From assembly GCF_043290135.1 (NCBI RefSeq), contig NC_134707.1:80370987-80434986 (forward strand): DNA of 64,000 nt, read 5' to 3'. Source of the DNA: Rhipicephalus microplus. Its lineage: Eukaryota > Arthropoda > Arachnida > Ixodida > Ixodidae. The translations under genes and the position numbers were made by a program. The notes under the pieces are model-generated. The model was not told the DNA's origin. It made no database searches and saw only the letters and a list, made by a program, of their open reading frames with translations. Positions 1-12,460 of the stretch are shown one piece after another; the first letter of the stretch is position 1; each line of letters begins with the position of its first letter.

Positions 1-600
1 AAAATCTTCAACAAAGTTCCCCTTGAAAGTTTCAAAGTTATGAGAATGTACAGAAGTTCAGTGAAGTTCGCTTTGAAGTGATGTAAATGAAAAGTTGGTC
101 AACGAAGTTCCCCTTAAAAGCCTAAAGTTATGTGAATGAAAAATTACTGTACAAAAATGTCTACAATAAAGTTCACCTTGAATGCTTCAAAGTGATGTGA
201 ATAAAAAATAGCTGACCAAAAATCTTCCACGAAGTCCCCCTTGAAAGTTTCAAAGTTATGAGAATGTACAAAATTTCAATGAAGTTCACTTTGAACGCTT
301 TGAAGTGATGTGAACGAAAAATTGCTCAACGAAGCTCCCCTTAAAAGCCTAAAGTTATGTGAATAAAAAATTACTGTACAACAGTCTACAATGAAGTTCG
401 CCTTGAAAGCTTCGAAGTGATGTGAATAAAAAATTGCTGACGAAAAATCCTCGACGAAGTTTCCCTTGAAAGTTCAAAGTTATGAGAATGTACAAAAGTT
501 CAATGAAAGTCTCTTTGAATGCTTCAAGTGATGTGAATGAAAAATTGCTGCACGAAAATATTCAACGAAGTTCCTCTTGAAAAGAAGTTCCTCTTGGAAG
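1..600. repeat. Satellite with higher-order repeat structure
   Basis: The block is built from related subunits of roughly 40-65 bp, each containing a core like GTTCNCCTTGAAAGCTTCAA followed by GTGATGTGAATGAAAAATTG. Four diverged subunits in a fixed order form a larger unit of about 218-225 bp: the larger unit begins near 1, 219 and 444. The array enters from outside the window and fades near 600. No reading frame or terminal repeat is evident. It is probably the edge of a longer satellite or minisatellite. Confidence 0.85.
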
Positions 601-1955
601 CTTCATAATGCACCATGGCTACTCATCACAAGCAGTTGATCCTAAGAATACAAGAAAAAAGAGAATCAGTACAAGCTATCCAGAAACAGTGAAAAGAAAT
701 ACTATAAGACATTCAAGCAAAAGCACACCAACAGTACTGATACTCTATATTATCATGAGAAAAAATGCTTGGCCTAAATTGTGATGCTGCACTCCTGAAC
801 TTACAGAAGAATTGAAAAAGATGATGCCTACTTCAGAAACACAGCAAATGCAGATGACTAATGCATACATTAGCAATAACGATGTTACTCATTTCAGCAT
901 ATGTAAGTATAGCTAGTTCTAGAACCTAAAAAGCAATTTGGAATGCCCTCGGGTCTTACGAGTATCAATACATACAAAGACATTTCACTAATTTGTGCTT
1001 CATTGTAAGTGTCAGTTTCGAAACATCCTACTACAAAAGAAAGTGATGTTCTCGTACAACAGTGCAGCAGATAAAAGCTATACTGGACACAAACTTGAGT
1101 ATTCAGTGTATGCGTAATTGTCTGCCACATTGTGTTATAAAGCTATCCCGATAACATTCATCTTGCTCGGAATTTCTCAGAGGCGACTTAACGTCCAAGT
1201 ATGTTGAGAAACATAACCAATAAAGGGATCAACAATACATCAGAACATGTCACAAGATTCTAGTGCAAATGAAAACTAACTTTCGTAACTGTTTCGATCA
1301 TGCCCCTTGTGATTTAAGTAGGAAGCATAAAGTGCAACATAAAATTGAAAAAAATGCATGTACCGCCTATGCGGGGATGGCTTGGTACTATGTGACACAA
1401 AATTGATATATATATGCATTTTCTTGTCATTTAATGCATTATACTTGTTCTTTAAAACTGTGGTCTTTATGCCACACAGCCATGTACAGTTTATTTATTC
1501 CATAGCATAATGAGATAAAATAATCTAGGAAAAAAAGCTGCCCTCATGGCAACAGTAAAGCAGCACACTTGTTGTGAACTGTGGTGTCCGAGATTGCATG
1601 GAGATGCACTCGAGTGCTTTTGTAGGCAACCTTAAGAGGGATTACATATACTGTAGTCTTTATATGAGATTCGAAAAGCTGTATACTAGTTTTACCATAA
1701 ATAGGTGCCTCCACTGGATGAGCAGAACTACTGATATAGCCTATTAACTTACACAAATGCTGGCATATGACCGTTATCATGCTCGCACATCACTTTTGTA
1801 GCTCGTTTTCCAAGCACGAACTAATCCACACAGCAGACACAAAATGTTTTACAGTGTTTTTTAATTACATCACACTGACAGGATACTGAGACCAATGAGC
1901 TTTGATTGCAACAGAAAAAAACTGCGCACTGTAGAAATTAGCTGTCAGTTCCATG
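601..1955. other. Gene-free AT-rich stretch
   Basis: No convincing reading frame, RNA gene or terminal repeat was found. The longest open frames are under 80 codons with no recognisable motif. The sequence is AT-rich and contains only short runs such as TATATATA near 1407. Confidence 0.5.
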
Positions 1956-2876
1956 GAAGGGCCACTCACCAGGTTTGACAATTTTGAGCTGACAAGAGCA
2001 ATGTGTAGACGAGGCGTTCATGATCACGTCTGCCAAAACTTGCAACGCTACGCGCCGCGGAAATGGGGCAACTTTCAATATGAACGCTGCTCCCCCTCCC
2101 CTCTGCCGGTGCACGCGTAGAGAGTGAGGGCATGACGCGGGCATAGGAATGGCCCTACGTAGACAGCAAAGCAATGACTTTAGTCCTCTACGTCACGACA
2201 TTGCTCTGACGCTGTCAACAGTATACCACGTGACATGGCAAAAATTATTTCACACAACATGTGTAGTTTATGTAATTGTTGCTTTAACGGACTAATAATA
2301 CTTGAAATAAATAATGAGACGCAATAAAAATTGTGTGCGATATTCTTTCATTTTTTCTCCGTGAAATGCTACGATATGCGGGGCTAATGTGTCAGCGTTT
2401 CGCATGCGTTCGTGTCCCCGCGGTCAGCACATTGAGCAGCCGACCGCCGTGGAATGCTCCTATGCGTTCGCGCACTCAATGTGCTCATCTACTCTACCGC
2501 TTCTAAGCCAGCGTTTCCAAACCATCCCGCAGAAACAGGCAAAAGACCACAAAATAACGCTGGTCAACAAAGCAACGCTGCTCGCGTGCTCGGGGGTTGG
2601 ACTTGTTTGGGCACGTCATGCGCACGTCACCTCTTGGTCAGATGCTGGAGAGCGTGGGAAAGAGATTTGGCTTACAAAGGCTACGCCGAGGAGCGGCAAG
2701 GGTTTCGAGCTCGCCTCCTCTCATCCTCGTTCCCCGCCGCTTCAAAAAACCTGTTTTCTCCGTTCGTGATGAACCGATTTGAAAAACTTTTTTGGCAAAA
2801 TGTTCCTCATCGGACACCCAACAACTTCCACTGTCTAACTAAAATTCGGTATGGGGCCTAGTGAGCGGCCCTTTAA
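1956..2876. mobile_element. TIR element (MITE-like), about 0.92 kb
   Basis: The left end reads AAGGGCCACTCACCAGG (from about 1957) and the right end, reverse-complemented, reads AAAGGGCCGCTCACTAGG (ending about 2875). These form an imperfect terminal inverted repeat of about 17-20 bp. No transposase motif lies inside; the overlapping open frames at 2389-2861 have no recognisable domain. A non-autonomous DNA element is the simplest reading. Exact ends and target duplication are not resolved. Confidence 0.6.
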
Positions 2877-5800
2877 GCTTACTGCAAAATGCATAGCAGA
2901 TTTATTACCTCTTGCTGCATTCCTGTGCCTTGCTGGGGCATGACACAACCTTTCTCAAACGGCTGCCTCTATGATGAATTCATTTGCAGGGTGAACCTTT
3001 TGCACAGCACCTTTGAGAAAGTCAAAGAAATAATTGATTGAGAGGCAAAAAGTGACACCAACTTAAATATTCAATTAAGCTAATAGCCTGATTTGGCCAA
3101 CAGCCTGATTTCCTCTCAGATGACAATTGTCAAAGGCAGTTACAAGATTGTGTCCAGGGGGAGGGGGCAGCTATATAGAAGTCTGATACTTAAAGCTTTA
3201 CATTTGTAATAAATTTGTAAGTGCAAGTGACCTATTTAGTGATATTTTGTACACTGTGATTATATTCCCCATGTTATTCCTTCGTTGACCTTAGCTCTAC
3301 TTTCATGTTCAAAATAATATATATATATATATATGAACATTTGTATTGGTTGGTATAGATATGCAATCGTATCTGGGCTGCCATGAACCCATGCATGTGA
3401 TGCTAGAGAGTCGCACCCTGCTAAAGCTTCAAACAGACTGTCAACCTCACAACGGGCGTTTTTCCGAACATGACTGTGAGAAATAAATTGTGACATTATA
3501 ACACCAGTACGACACTACAAAGTAACAAGCAAAAAAGCCTTTCGTGATTAAAAGCTTGACATGTGCACTACACACACTTCTTTGTGACTAACACGTGAAA
3601 CACTCAAAGTATCATTGCATTCACATCTCTGCCCACGAAGTATGCCAACTACAGCAGCTACTAACGCTACTCATGCAATACCGCGACACACAGGTATATT
3701 TGAAAACACGGGTATATTTGGACTATGCCTTCATTGTTCACCACGAAACACTGAAGGCATAGTTGGCATCACTGCCTGCGTACGACAACACGTTAACTTT
3801 CAACTACGAACGCTACACAAGCAATACCACGGCGCATATTCAGAAACATACTTTCCTGTTGATCTTTCCTTGCAGCGAAAAAGATGGGGGAAAATCTGCT
3901 CAGAGTGGGAAAATCGGAAACAAATGCCGGGTGACAAGAGCCTGCTCGAAACGTGCTAGAAGTAGGCCTAGCAGGCACGACCAACTGTACTCCTGATTTG
4001 CCCAGATGGCGGGGTTTCTACGGGAGCGCGTGTCTCCGCTCTCATTCAACCGCTCGCTGTTGGTGGTGCTACCTACATAACCTGTTTTTTTTTGCTACTT
4101 TGCCGATGGCATTGGAATAAGAAGGCCTGCATTATGTTGATTCTGTGATTAACTAATGAAATATATGCGTATGTAACTATAGTTTTGCTTAGATGGCTGG
4201 TCGTGTGAGCAGGTTAAGTATTTAATGCAGACTGGTTGACAAACGTGGAAACCGGTAGAATTGTGTAGGGCAACCTATGTTTCTGAATGACTTTTAGTAT
4301 AGGTATTTTTGAAGTATTTCGCATAAAAATTATGCAATATGAGGGCTGTGTTGGCCAAAACATCACCACAATCACTGAAGTTGAGTGAACAGGTGCTGAC
4401 TAGAGCCACGCCGCTCGTAGGTTACGGGCCTAGCGGCAGAAGGTACGAACTAGACGTGAGTATCCTAACTAATCACGCGTACCACGCCGCAAGCAGTAAA
4501 AAAAATAAAAGTGCCCGTTTGCCGTTTTTCAGCTTTTTTTTGTTTTACTGTAATATTTATTTATTATTACATAGTGCCCGCCCGCTACGAAGGTACAGTT
4601 TAGTACACTGTAACAAAAAAAAAAAAAATGGTCTCACTATTGTCATCATTATCACACTGGCAAAGATGGTAGCGGGCTAAAAGTGCATGTGCGTATGTAC
4701 GGGTTTCTGTTGAAATTACTCCTATTTTAGATTGCGATGTTAAAATGCGGTGCATCAGCGCTGTGCCTTGAGTTTATTTTATGTTGTTCCCGTCTGCGTG
4801 TGGTGTTTTGTCAAAGGTGAAAGTGTCTTTGCTTTCGAGTACCTCATTTCGGTTGTCGTGATTTGCGAAGTCGACGATTAAATAAATGTTGCACTCTCCG
4901 TGCACATAAACGTCTGGTGAGAATTTGGGCGCTCATGAAATAGTGGTGCTGCGAAGTTTTGTTACTGAGCCCGTGATCTCCGGCGGCCATTGCTCCTGCA
5001 TTGCTAGCTTTCTAGCGAAGTGTGTGTAAGTACTTCTATGCTGTCACCTGCGCGCATTGCTAGCTTTTTTATTTTTATTTTTTATTGCTACCTTTATTTC
5101 TGGAAGAGCACCCTTTTGAAATGGTCACTTTTCCCTCTCTGTGCTATGGTGAAAAAAAATTTGGAGGGGGGGGGGAGCATGGGCTCGTTGTTCCACCCCC
5201 TGGCTATGCCCATGCCTCCCAGCATGTGCAAAGCAGCTCCACCACCATCATAGTGTTATGCCGTTTCGAAATAGCTCAGTAGGTCTGCGAAATCTGCGTC
5301 TAGCATGCAGCCTAAATTGCAGAAATCACTTTTTGGGGGTGCTGGACAACTGTCACTCATCATGAACCACGTGTGACTGACAGCAAAGGATAGCAGGCGC
5401 ATCTTTCACGAGTTGCAGTTTGCCCGTGACATCACGGGAAGACTTTACACGTCACAGCAAAGCCTACCTTTGATACCGAAACCAAAATAAGTTTTAATGC
5501 GGTGGTATTAAAAATATATTCAATGTATTCTCAGGCACCCCGGCATTCTTTTTAGTGTTCTCGACACCCGTGTTTTCATTTAGAGTGTGATGTGTAAACT
5601 GTATAGTAAGGTTATATTGAATTTATGCATAGCATTTCCAGAAAGAACATACCTTTGGACTCTCTCCAACATTTTTTTGCATCAAAGGGCAGCCATGCCC
5701 TGCATGCTTATCTATATCCAAGGTGAACACCTCATTCTAGCTTGTATTGAAGCCCTTGAATGAAGAAGCTGGTGTTGCATACATAATTTTAAGAAAATCG

Positions 5801-7893
5801 TTAGTGTGTTTATTGTTACTTTGATCAGAGGACATATATGTTTCCATCGTGAGGTTGAATAAACATTCTGGATTTACTAACTTGAATTCTGGATGTGGTC
5901 AACCTTGTATGTTTGCTCAAACGGGGCAGTACGGGGGTTAAAAACATAAATTAAGGCAGCTTTGCACTAGTGGTGCCAAGAAGCCTGAAGAAAGAGGGGA
6001 AGTCTGCCTTGTTTTTTTTTGAGCTATCTCTTGTCTCTTCTCTTTCTTTTCAGTTTTTTTCTGTCTTTATTGCTCCTCTAATTATCCATTTCTCTTGCCC
6101 TTTCTACTTTTCTTCTTTTTCTATCTCTTTCTAATTCTTGCTTGCTACCTCTTTTCTAATTGTACGCCAAGCGACGACCACACAGGCACCTAAAGTGCTT
6201 CACACCTAAAAGCACCTTCAGTGTGCATGATTTCGTGCTATCATGTACAGCAGCACTAACGCCACGCATGCTAATTTTATGGTCACACATGTAAGTTTAT
6301 GCATATTACGTACGCTTGAACATTACATGTCAATTTATTTCCAAGTACTTTCTATATTTTATGTGTCAGAATGAATTTAGTGTTATAAGATTCATCTTAA
6401 GGGGTTTTAGATGACAGAAACTTCTGTGATGCATTTGATGTTTTGAGCACGTACAGGCGACATCATTTGCAACATCTAGTTTTTGTGTAAGGGAGAAGTG
6501 CATGCGACGTTAATAATACGTCGGCTCTCTAGACTGTAAAAATGGTACATCATGGGGATGTTGATTAGATGTTATCAATAGACATAGACGTATGGATCTT
6601 ATTTCTACATTTCCAGGATATCGGTGGTTAATTAATAGCGGATTAACATTTCTTATTGGTAAGACTGGGCCGTAACGTGTTCCATTTTTTTAATGTAACG
6701 AGAAATGCACTTTGTTGCATTCTTTTCCGGTAGCAGGTACAACACTGGTTATTTCATGAGATAGAATAGAAGCATCGGTATTTTGATCTAAGTCCTTTGC
6801 TGGCAGGGGTGGAGGAAAACGGGGACGCAGTACAGTTGAGAGCCGTAATAAGAATTAAGATAATGAGGTAAACAAATTAAATTTGCTTTGATTGAAATTT
6901 TATTGGCGTGAAAATGACACCAAGAAGACGGAGAAATAAACGGCTTCAAAGGCCTTTATTTTCAGGTGTCAGTAAAGTAATTTTGTGGTGCCTTCGCGCA
7001 GCATGAAAGTGCTCCATTGCCAGCTTATATAGGCTAAGACAACAGCTTGGTATACGCATAAAGATGACACAGCACCCGATACAACGGAATGTCCCGTCAT
7101 AAAGAATGCTGGTGTAGCTGCATCAGCTCTCCTTCAGTTGCGATATCGTGAAGCAAGATTACATTTTTGCGGCAGGGTAGCTTTAGCCTGCATACTTTTC
7201 TTTGCATGCTCTTCAATATTATTTCTTTGCTTTTGCATCTTTGCAAGGCCTTTGAATTGTTGTGCTGTGGCAAACATGCATTTCGTTTGAGCTGGTGTTT
7301 CCTTTCTGTTTTCATTCAACAAACATCTGAGTTGTTAGTGAACACTTGCTTTGCCTATTTTTGCCCGCCATGTGCACCAAGTATTGTGCAGAATTAAATT
7401 TTGAGGCTCGATTGTTTTGCAGCAAACGTTTCTCTCTGCCTCAGCACAGTTCTTTTTTTTTGTGGTCCTCTTGGATGACCGACGTGTTTCATACGACTGA
7501 AACAGTATTTCTTTTTTTCTCCCTTGAGGCATGCCATCCACATCATTAGGGCTCGCCGTAGAACTTGAGCACGTGCTGCCTGAAGAAGGGAACAGTGCAA
7601 CGAACAACTCTTCCAAGAAGAAACGCAAGAGGCCAGGAAAAAGAACATGTCTGAGGAAAGGCTCGAGGAAGGGAAAAAAACCGGGGGACCAAATGACTCA
7701 TCAGGGGTACCGTTTTCTTTGTCAGTTTTGTCGTCGCTTTACAACGAAAAGCATCAGATGTGTTGATCTAGCGTACGGAAACGGTGCTTGCTTTTCATGC
7801 AGATTGTCGCACGTGCACTCAAGTGGGGACGTTGTGTTTTAAAGCTTTCTTTTGCCTTGTTACCAGTGATGACGACACTTGTTCAGTGTTGTA
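2877..7893. other. Gene-free stretch of about 5 kb
   Basis: No supported gene was found. The stretch holds a short (AT)n run near 3316-3334, an A-run near 4615-4627, a G-run at about 5165-5175 and a CT-rich tract at about 6000-6150. The longest open frame worth noting is 7531-7842 (+, 103 codons), rich in Lys/Arg in its first half and with a Cys pair (CQFC-like), but it has no recognisable domain and could be chance. Introns or distal sequence of a host gene cannot be excluded. Confidence 0.4.
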
Positions 7894-8102
7894 TACGTTT
7901 GAACTTCAATATAACGGACACGAATATATGAAATATCGGTTATAACGAAGGAAATGAAAAAACGATCTTGCAATAGACAGTGTTATGAGTAACCGCTGCA
8001 AGGAATTTCCACATAACGAACTTATTTTTTTGTTAGGTGCTTCATCGGGATGCTTCATCAGAGGGGTGCTTCATCGAAAATAGATACACGCGAACTTCTG
8101 AA

Positions 8103-9002
8103 CTGTTAAACCCCGTTATAAGAGGCGTGCCCCAGACAGCAATTCTTGTGTTTTATATGAGGTGTCTCCTATAAGCAGGATACCATGTGTGCATTTTCCT
8201 AGTTTTATAAAACAATATTTTACTGCAGGCACACTGGTGTCTTTTAAACGGACACTAAAGTTACATAACAATTTACGTGAGAGTAAAAACTCAATGTATG
8301 ACGACTTCCAAAATGACAATATTATCAACAGCAGTGCCCTACTTAGCAAGAGGTTTAGGTGAATGCACGTGAACGTATGCATTACTGTAGGAAATTCTCA
8401 AAATGATCCCGATGACGTCAGACAAATCGCTTACAATTAATCATCAGTAATCGAACTAGCTGCTCTAAATAAATGACCTTTCGTGCATCAAGAGATGTAA
8501 TGAAATGCTTCTCGTTCGTTTTTGTTTGATTTGTGAAAAAAAAAGGAACGCCGGCCGTTACTACGAGGAATGTCGTGAGTGGTTAAAAAATTCAATTTAC
8601 GCCTGGTTAAACTGGACAGTTCGTGCCATCTAGTGGGGCCCAGTTGAGCCAAAAGATGTCTGCCATCTCGGAGCCAATAGCAGCCATTGCTTCTGCTGTG
8701 GTTCGCGCTGCTTTTGTTTTGCTGCTACTAGTGTCAATGGCCATACAGTAAAGCAGGGCAACGTTGTGCACGGCAACAGTGATGCGAGATGGTCCGGCGG
8801 GTAATTTTAAGTGCGCTAACCTGATGCGTACTTCTAAAATTTGATTTTATTTTAAAATAAGCCCTTCTTTGGGGCAAAAGTAACACTATGACGTTTCTGG
8901 ACCGCTGTTTCAAGAATAAATGTCGACATGATAGTTGGATTTAGTGTCCCTTTAAACCCATTGGTCTTTTATATCAATGTCTCTTATAAAAGGGTTCGAC
9001 TG
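8103..9002. mobile_element. Middle TIR element nested in the pogo-like copy
   Basis: The left end has CTGTTAAACCCCGTTATAAG at about 8103. The right end, reverse-complemented, begins CAGTCGAACCCTTTTATAAG and ends at about 9002. Both continue into AGAGRC-type sequence and a shared TTTTATAT motif. It lies inside the element at 7894-9160 and itself contains another TIR element. No coding capacity is seen. Confidence 0.55.
8243..8956. mobile_element. Innermost TIR element, TTTAAANGGACACTAAA ends
   Basis: The left end TTTAAACGGACACTAAAG (about 8243-8260) pairs with the right end, which reads TTTAGTGTCCCTTTAAA (about 8939-8955). This gives a 17-bp near-perfect inverted repeat bounding about 714 bp. 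Internal frames are short and motif-free, so this is a non-autonomous element. It is the third level of the nest. Confidence 0.65.
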
Positions 9003-9160
9003 TATAACAAAGTGCATGTTGCAAGAAAGTATGTTTGTTATATCTGAAAATTCGTTATAACGGTTTTTCGTAATGCTATATCTATTGCAAGACTGTTTTT
9101 CATTTCGTTGTTATTCGATATTTCGTTATTATCCGTGTTCGTTATATCTTCTCGGGAATA

Positions 9161-10049
9161 GTCAAGGCCTTCAGCAAGTGCCTCTTGTAAAATATTCCTG
9201 GCTACGAGCGTAGATGAAGCGCCAGCGAAGGCAGTGGGCAGCTGCTATTGTTAGATCAAATATTGAATCGCTTAGCAACTTAGTTTGGAAAATAGGTTAT
9301 TTTTACATTGGGTAATTGTCAGCGACAGTACTTGAGGCCCGGTCTGCTCATGTTCTTTTATACACGAATCGCAGTAGGCGCTGTAAGCACTGCCTATGCC
9401 GCTGCTCTCGTACGTGTTCCTTGCAACAGGGGTTAGTGGTGCTTACTGGCTAATTGCGATTTTCGAATACCGGGAGTGCTGCATTCACAGTTATTTTCTG
9501 CCTGGAGGCCAGGAAAGGCTGAAATCAAGTATGTCATTGTATGATTTCGTCGGAGATTCTCAGTAGGAGGTATATGCACTGATTGTTTTTTCGTTCTTGC
9601 AGTACGATCCTTTAAAGGGGACCCTGAAACGGTTTTTTTGGCGACTTGGTACAAACAAATTAGGCCGGTAAACTAAAGGGTTATTTAGAGACTGTTTGAG
9701 ATCTCCGCTTAAACTGTTTAAATGAACGTTGAAATCGAAATTTCATCGTGATGTTCTATCTTGAATGTTTGTTATAATAGGAATATTGAAATTGCCCCAT
9801 TATGTTCCAGCCTGAGGGGGCAGACTGGTCTTTAGGACCAAAAAGTGACAAAAAAATTCATTTTTAAAATTGAGATATTTGGTTTCTGCAAGTATTTATC
9901 TATCTCTCTGCAAATATTTGCACACCATGAAGTGGCATTTTTTTTTGTAATGTCATTCTAACTGCCCAGATTCTTGGTGGTGTTAACATACATAACCTGC
10001 CAAAAATGGGGAACAAACTTTGAGGCTTTTTTATAATTTTCCGGCACCT
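9161..10049. other. Gene-free stretch
   Basis: No gene is visible. At 9611-9635 there is a segment beginning TTTAAAGGGGACCCTGAAAC, which resembles one end of a dispersed repeat, but no matching inverted end was located. The rest is AT-rich. Confidence 0.4.
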
Positions 10050-10335
10050 GTGTTAGAAGCTCTGCTACGAATTAGGAGCACCTTTATGAGGATTGCAAAA
10101 CATGCGTACCATGATTACCTCTCACAACAGCGCATGCCACGGCCGCGGCAGTGGCAGCCCCATCCCCAAGACGATCTTCTCCCAATTTTTGGAGCCTCCC
10201 ATGGGTGGCGCAGGTGCGCTCGCCAAGTCCTAGGCGGGAAAACTAGCAACAGGGACCTTAGGGAGCGAGTCCGCTGACACTCGACGCAAGCAAGGCCTCC
10301 CATCGACGCAAGCACGAACCCACATCGATTCACCG

Positions 10336-11200
10336 ATGACAGCGACGAAAGCCGGAAGCAGATTTTTTTTCGAGATACATGTGGTAGTCGATGGTCACCA
10401 CGATGTTAGTGCATTATTGGATGCAGGTGCGGACTATTCAATCATGTGCCGAAAAGTAGCGGTGCACAAAAAAAAAGTTGTTACGCCTTGTTACCAAACA
10501 AATTCGTACTGCCGGCGAGCATGTAGTCTTCCCAATCGGCATGTGCACTACCAGGTTGAGCATTCGGGGATGTACGTTTTTCGCCAGCTGCCTCATACTT
10601 CGTGACTGTTCCCGAGACCTAATCCTGGAAGTTGACTTTTTACAGGAGCACGGCACTGTTATCGATCTTCGGGAGCATACCGTGACGTTTTCGACAGATG
10701 GATCTGCCGAAAAATCTGACGGCAGCCGCGACAGTACGTTTCGCGTTTCTGTCGACAGTATCACGTTGCCTCTACGTTCTAGCATCCTAGTTAATGTGGT
10801 GTCCGACAAGTTCCGGGATGGTGAGGTTGTCGCCGAAAGCAACTTGGCACTTTTGTTTGCGCCATGTGTCTGTGCTGCACGCAGCCTCGTCACCCTTCAT
10901 GACAGACACTCTGCCCTACTTGTGACTAATCTCAGTAATGAGCACCGGCACTTGTTTTGTCACACGGCCATCGCTTTCGCTTACCCTGTCGCAGACATTG
11001 CTGAATGTTTCGCATCTACATCAACCGACAATGGGCTTCGGCCAACAGCAAGGCATGTGACTTCGTTACTTGCCAAAGCTGATGTCAATTTGACCCTCTC
11101 TGAACAACAACAGACTGAGCTACGTGAACTGCTATATAAATTTGAAGAGTGCTTCGCATCCAACTTGGAGGTTCGTCAGACACTGATCACCAAACTCTAA
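10336..11200 (+). pseudogene. gypsy gag-pol junction and retropepsin remnant
   Basis: The region encodes an aspartic-protease active site of the form DAGADYS (family norm DTGA-S) at about 10422-10442, with the usual preceding V-x-V-D-G strand. The reading frame then shifts near 10470, and a 240-codon frame (10478-11200) carries the rest of the protease and the linker to RT. Retropepsins cleave Gag-Pol polyproteins of LTR elements. The frame change and the abnormal DAGA triplet argue that it is inactive. Confidence 0.75.
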
Positions 11201-11212
11201 ATAATTACGTAT

Positions 11213-12460
11213 ACCGATGCCTTGCCCATAAAACAACACCCTTACCGCGTTTTGCAAAGGAACGTGATGTAATAAATGCACAAGTCGAGAAGATGCTGCA
11301 AGATGACGTTATCTAACCTTCCAAGAGTCCCTGGTCATGGCCGGTCGTTCTCGTAAAGAAAAAAACGGATCACTGCGCTTCTGCGTAGACTACAGAAAAC
11401 TTAACACCGTGACTAAAAAAAGACGTCTATCCACTGACCCGCTTCTATGATGCCCTCGACAGACTGCGGCGAGCCAAGTATTTTTCATCAAAGGACTTGA
11501 AAAGTGGCTACTGGCAGATTAAAGTTGATGAACAAGATTGTGCAGAAACCATCTTTGTTACACTAGATGGCCTATATGAATTCAAGGTGCTTCCCTTCGG
11601 CCTCTGTTTCGCACCTGCAACATTCCAGAGAATGATGGACACTGTCCTTACCAGTATAAAGTAGCACACGTGCCTAGTTTATATGGATGGTGTTCTCGTG
11701 TTTTCTGTGACCTTTGAGGAGCACCTGAAGCGTCTGCAGACTCTGCTGGAAGCACTCCGCTCTGGTAACCTGATGCTGAAGCCAGAAAAATGTCACTTTG
11801 GTTATAAAGAACAGAAGTTTCTCGGTCATATTTTCAGTGCGAATTGTTCGACCAGACCCCGACAAAAGCACCGCCGTGGCGTCGTTTCCTGTTCCACATG
11901 ATAAGAAGGCAGTACGTCGCTTTCTAGGGCTCTGCGTGTACTATTGCCAATTTATAGCCAATCTTCCTAGCATTGCTGAACCGCTCACTCGACTCACTCA
12001 TAAAGAGGTGCCATTCGTCTGGGAGGAAAAACAGGACGCAGCTTTCTTTGAACTACAGGAGCATTTGCAGACACCGTCAGTCCTCGCTGACTTTGACCAA
12101 GATGCTGATACTGAGATTCATACTGACGCCAGCAACGTGGGTCTTGGTGCTGTCCTCATCCAACTACAAAAGCGGATGGAGCGAGTGATAGTGTATGCTA
12201 GCCACACTCTTTCCTGCGCCGAGGTCAACTACTCCACGTCAGAGAAAGAGTGCCTCGCTGTTGTATGGGCCACGATGAAACTCGGGCCTTATTTTTATGG
12301 ACGCCACTTGAAGGTAGTGACAGACCATCATTTGTTGTCCTGGTTAGCTAACTTACGGGACCCGTGCAAGTGACTGGCACGATGGAGTTTTCGTCTGTAG
12401 GCATTCGATTTCTTTATCACTTACAAATCGGGCCGCAAGCACTAAGATGCCCATTCATTG
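11213..12460 (+). pseudogene. gypsy reverse transcriptase-RNase H remnant
   Basis: Reading across several frames gives the RT landmarks in order: a CVDYRKLN-like box near 11380, KSGYWQI near 11500, FGLCFAPATFQRMMD near 11600, and the catalytic box at 11680-11691, which reads YMDG instead of YMDD. After a frameshift near 11840 an open frame (11798-12373) holds the RT connection and RNase H: TDAS at about 12122, KEC at about 12246 and TDHH at about 12320. Stops occur at about 11312, 11664 and 12371. Loss of the second catalytic Asp plus the stops makes it non-functional. Confidence 0.85.

Larger units (their letters stand above)
7894..9160. mobile_element. Outer pogo-like TIR element, interrupted
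   Basis: Sequence at about 7901-7985 (ATATAACGGACACGAATATA onward) is the inverted counterpart of about 9070-9155: the reverse complement of the right side has GATATAACGAACACGGATAA and later CTTGCAATAGATA, matching CTTGCAATAGACA on the left. The inverted arms are therefore about 80 bp with indels. The motif TTATAACGAA is typical of pogo/Tigger-like ends. The interior is occupied by a second inserted element, and no transposase frame survives. Confidence 0.6.

Noticed and set aside
1..600. A CRISPR-like array
   Set aside because: The repeats are contiguous and diverged with no unique spacers, and the window is eukaryotic.
7531..7842. A 103-codon plus-strand frame with basic run and Cys pair
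   Set aside because: Listed as a curiosity only: no known domain, no splice or promoter context, and overlapping frames of similar length exist on the other strand.
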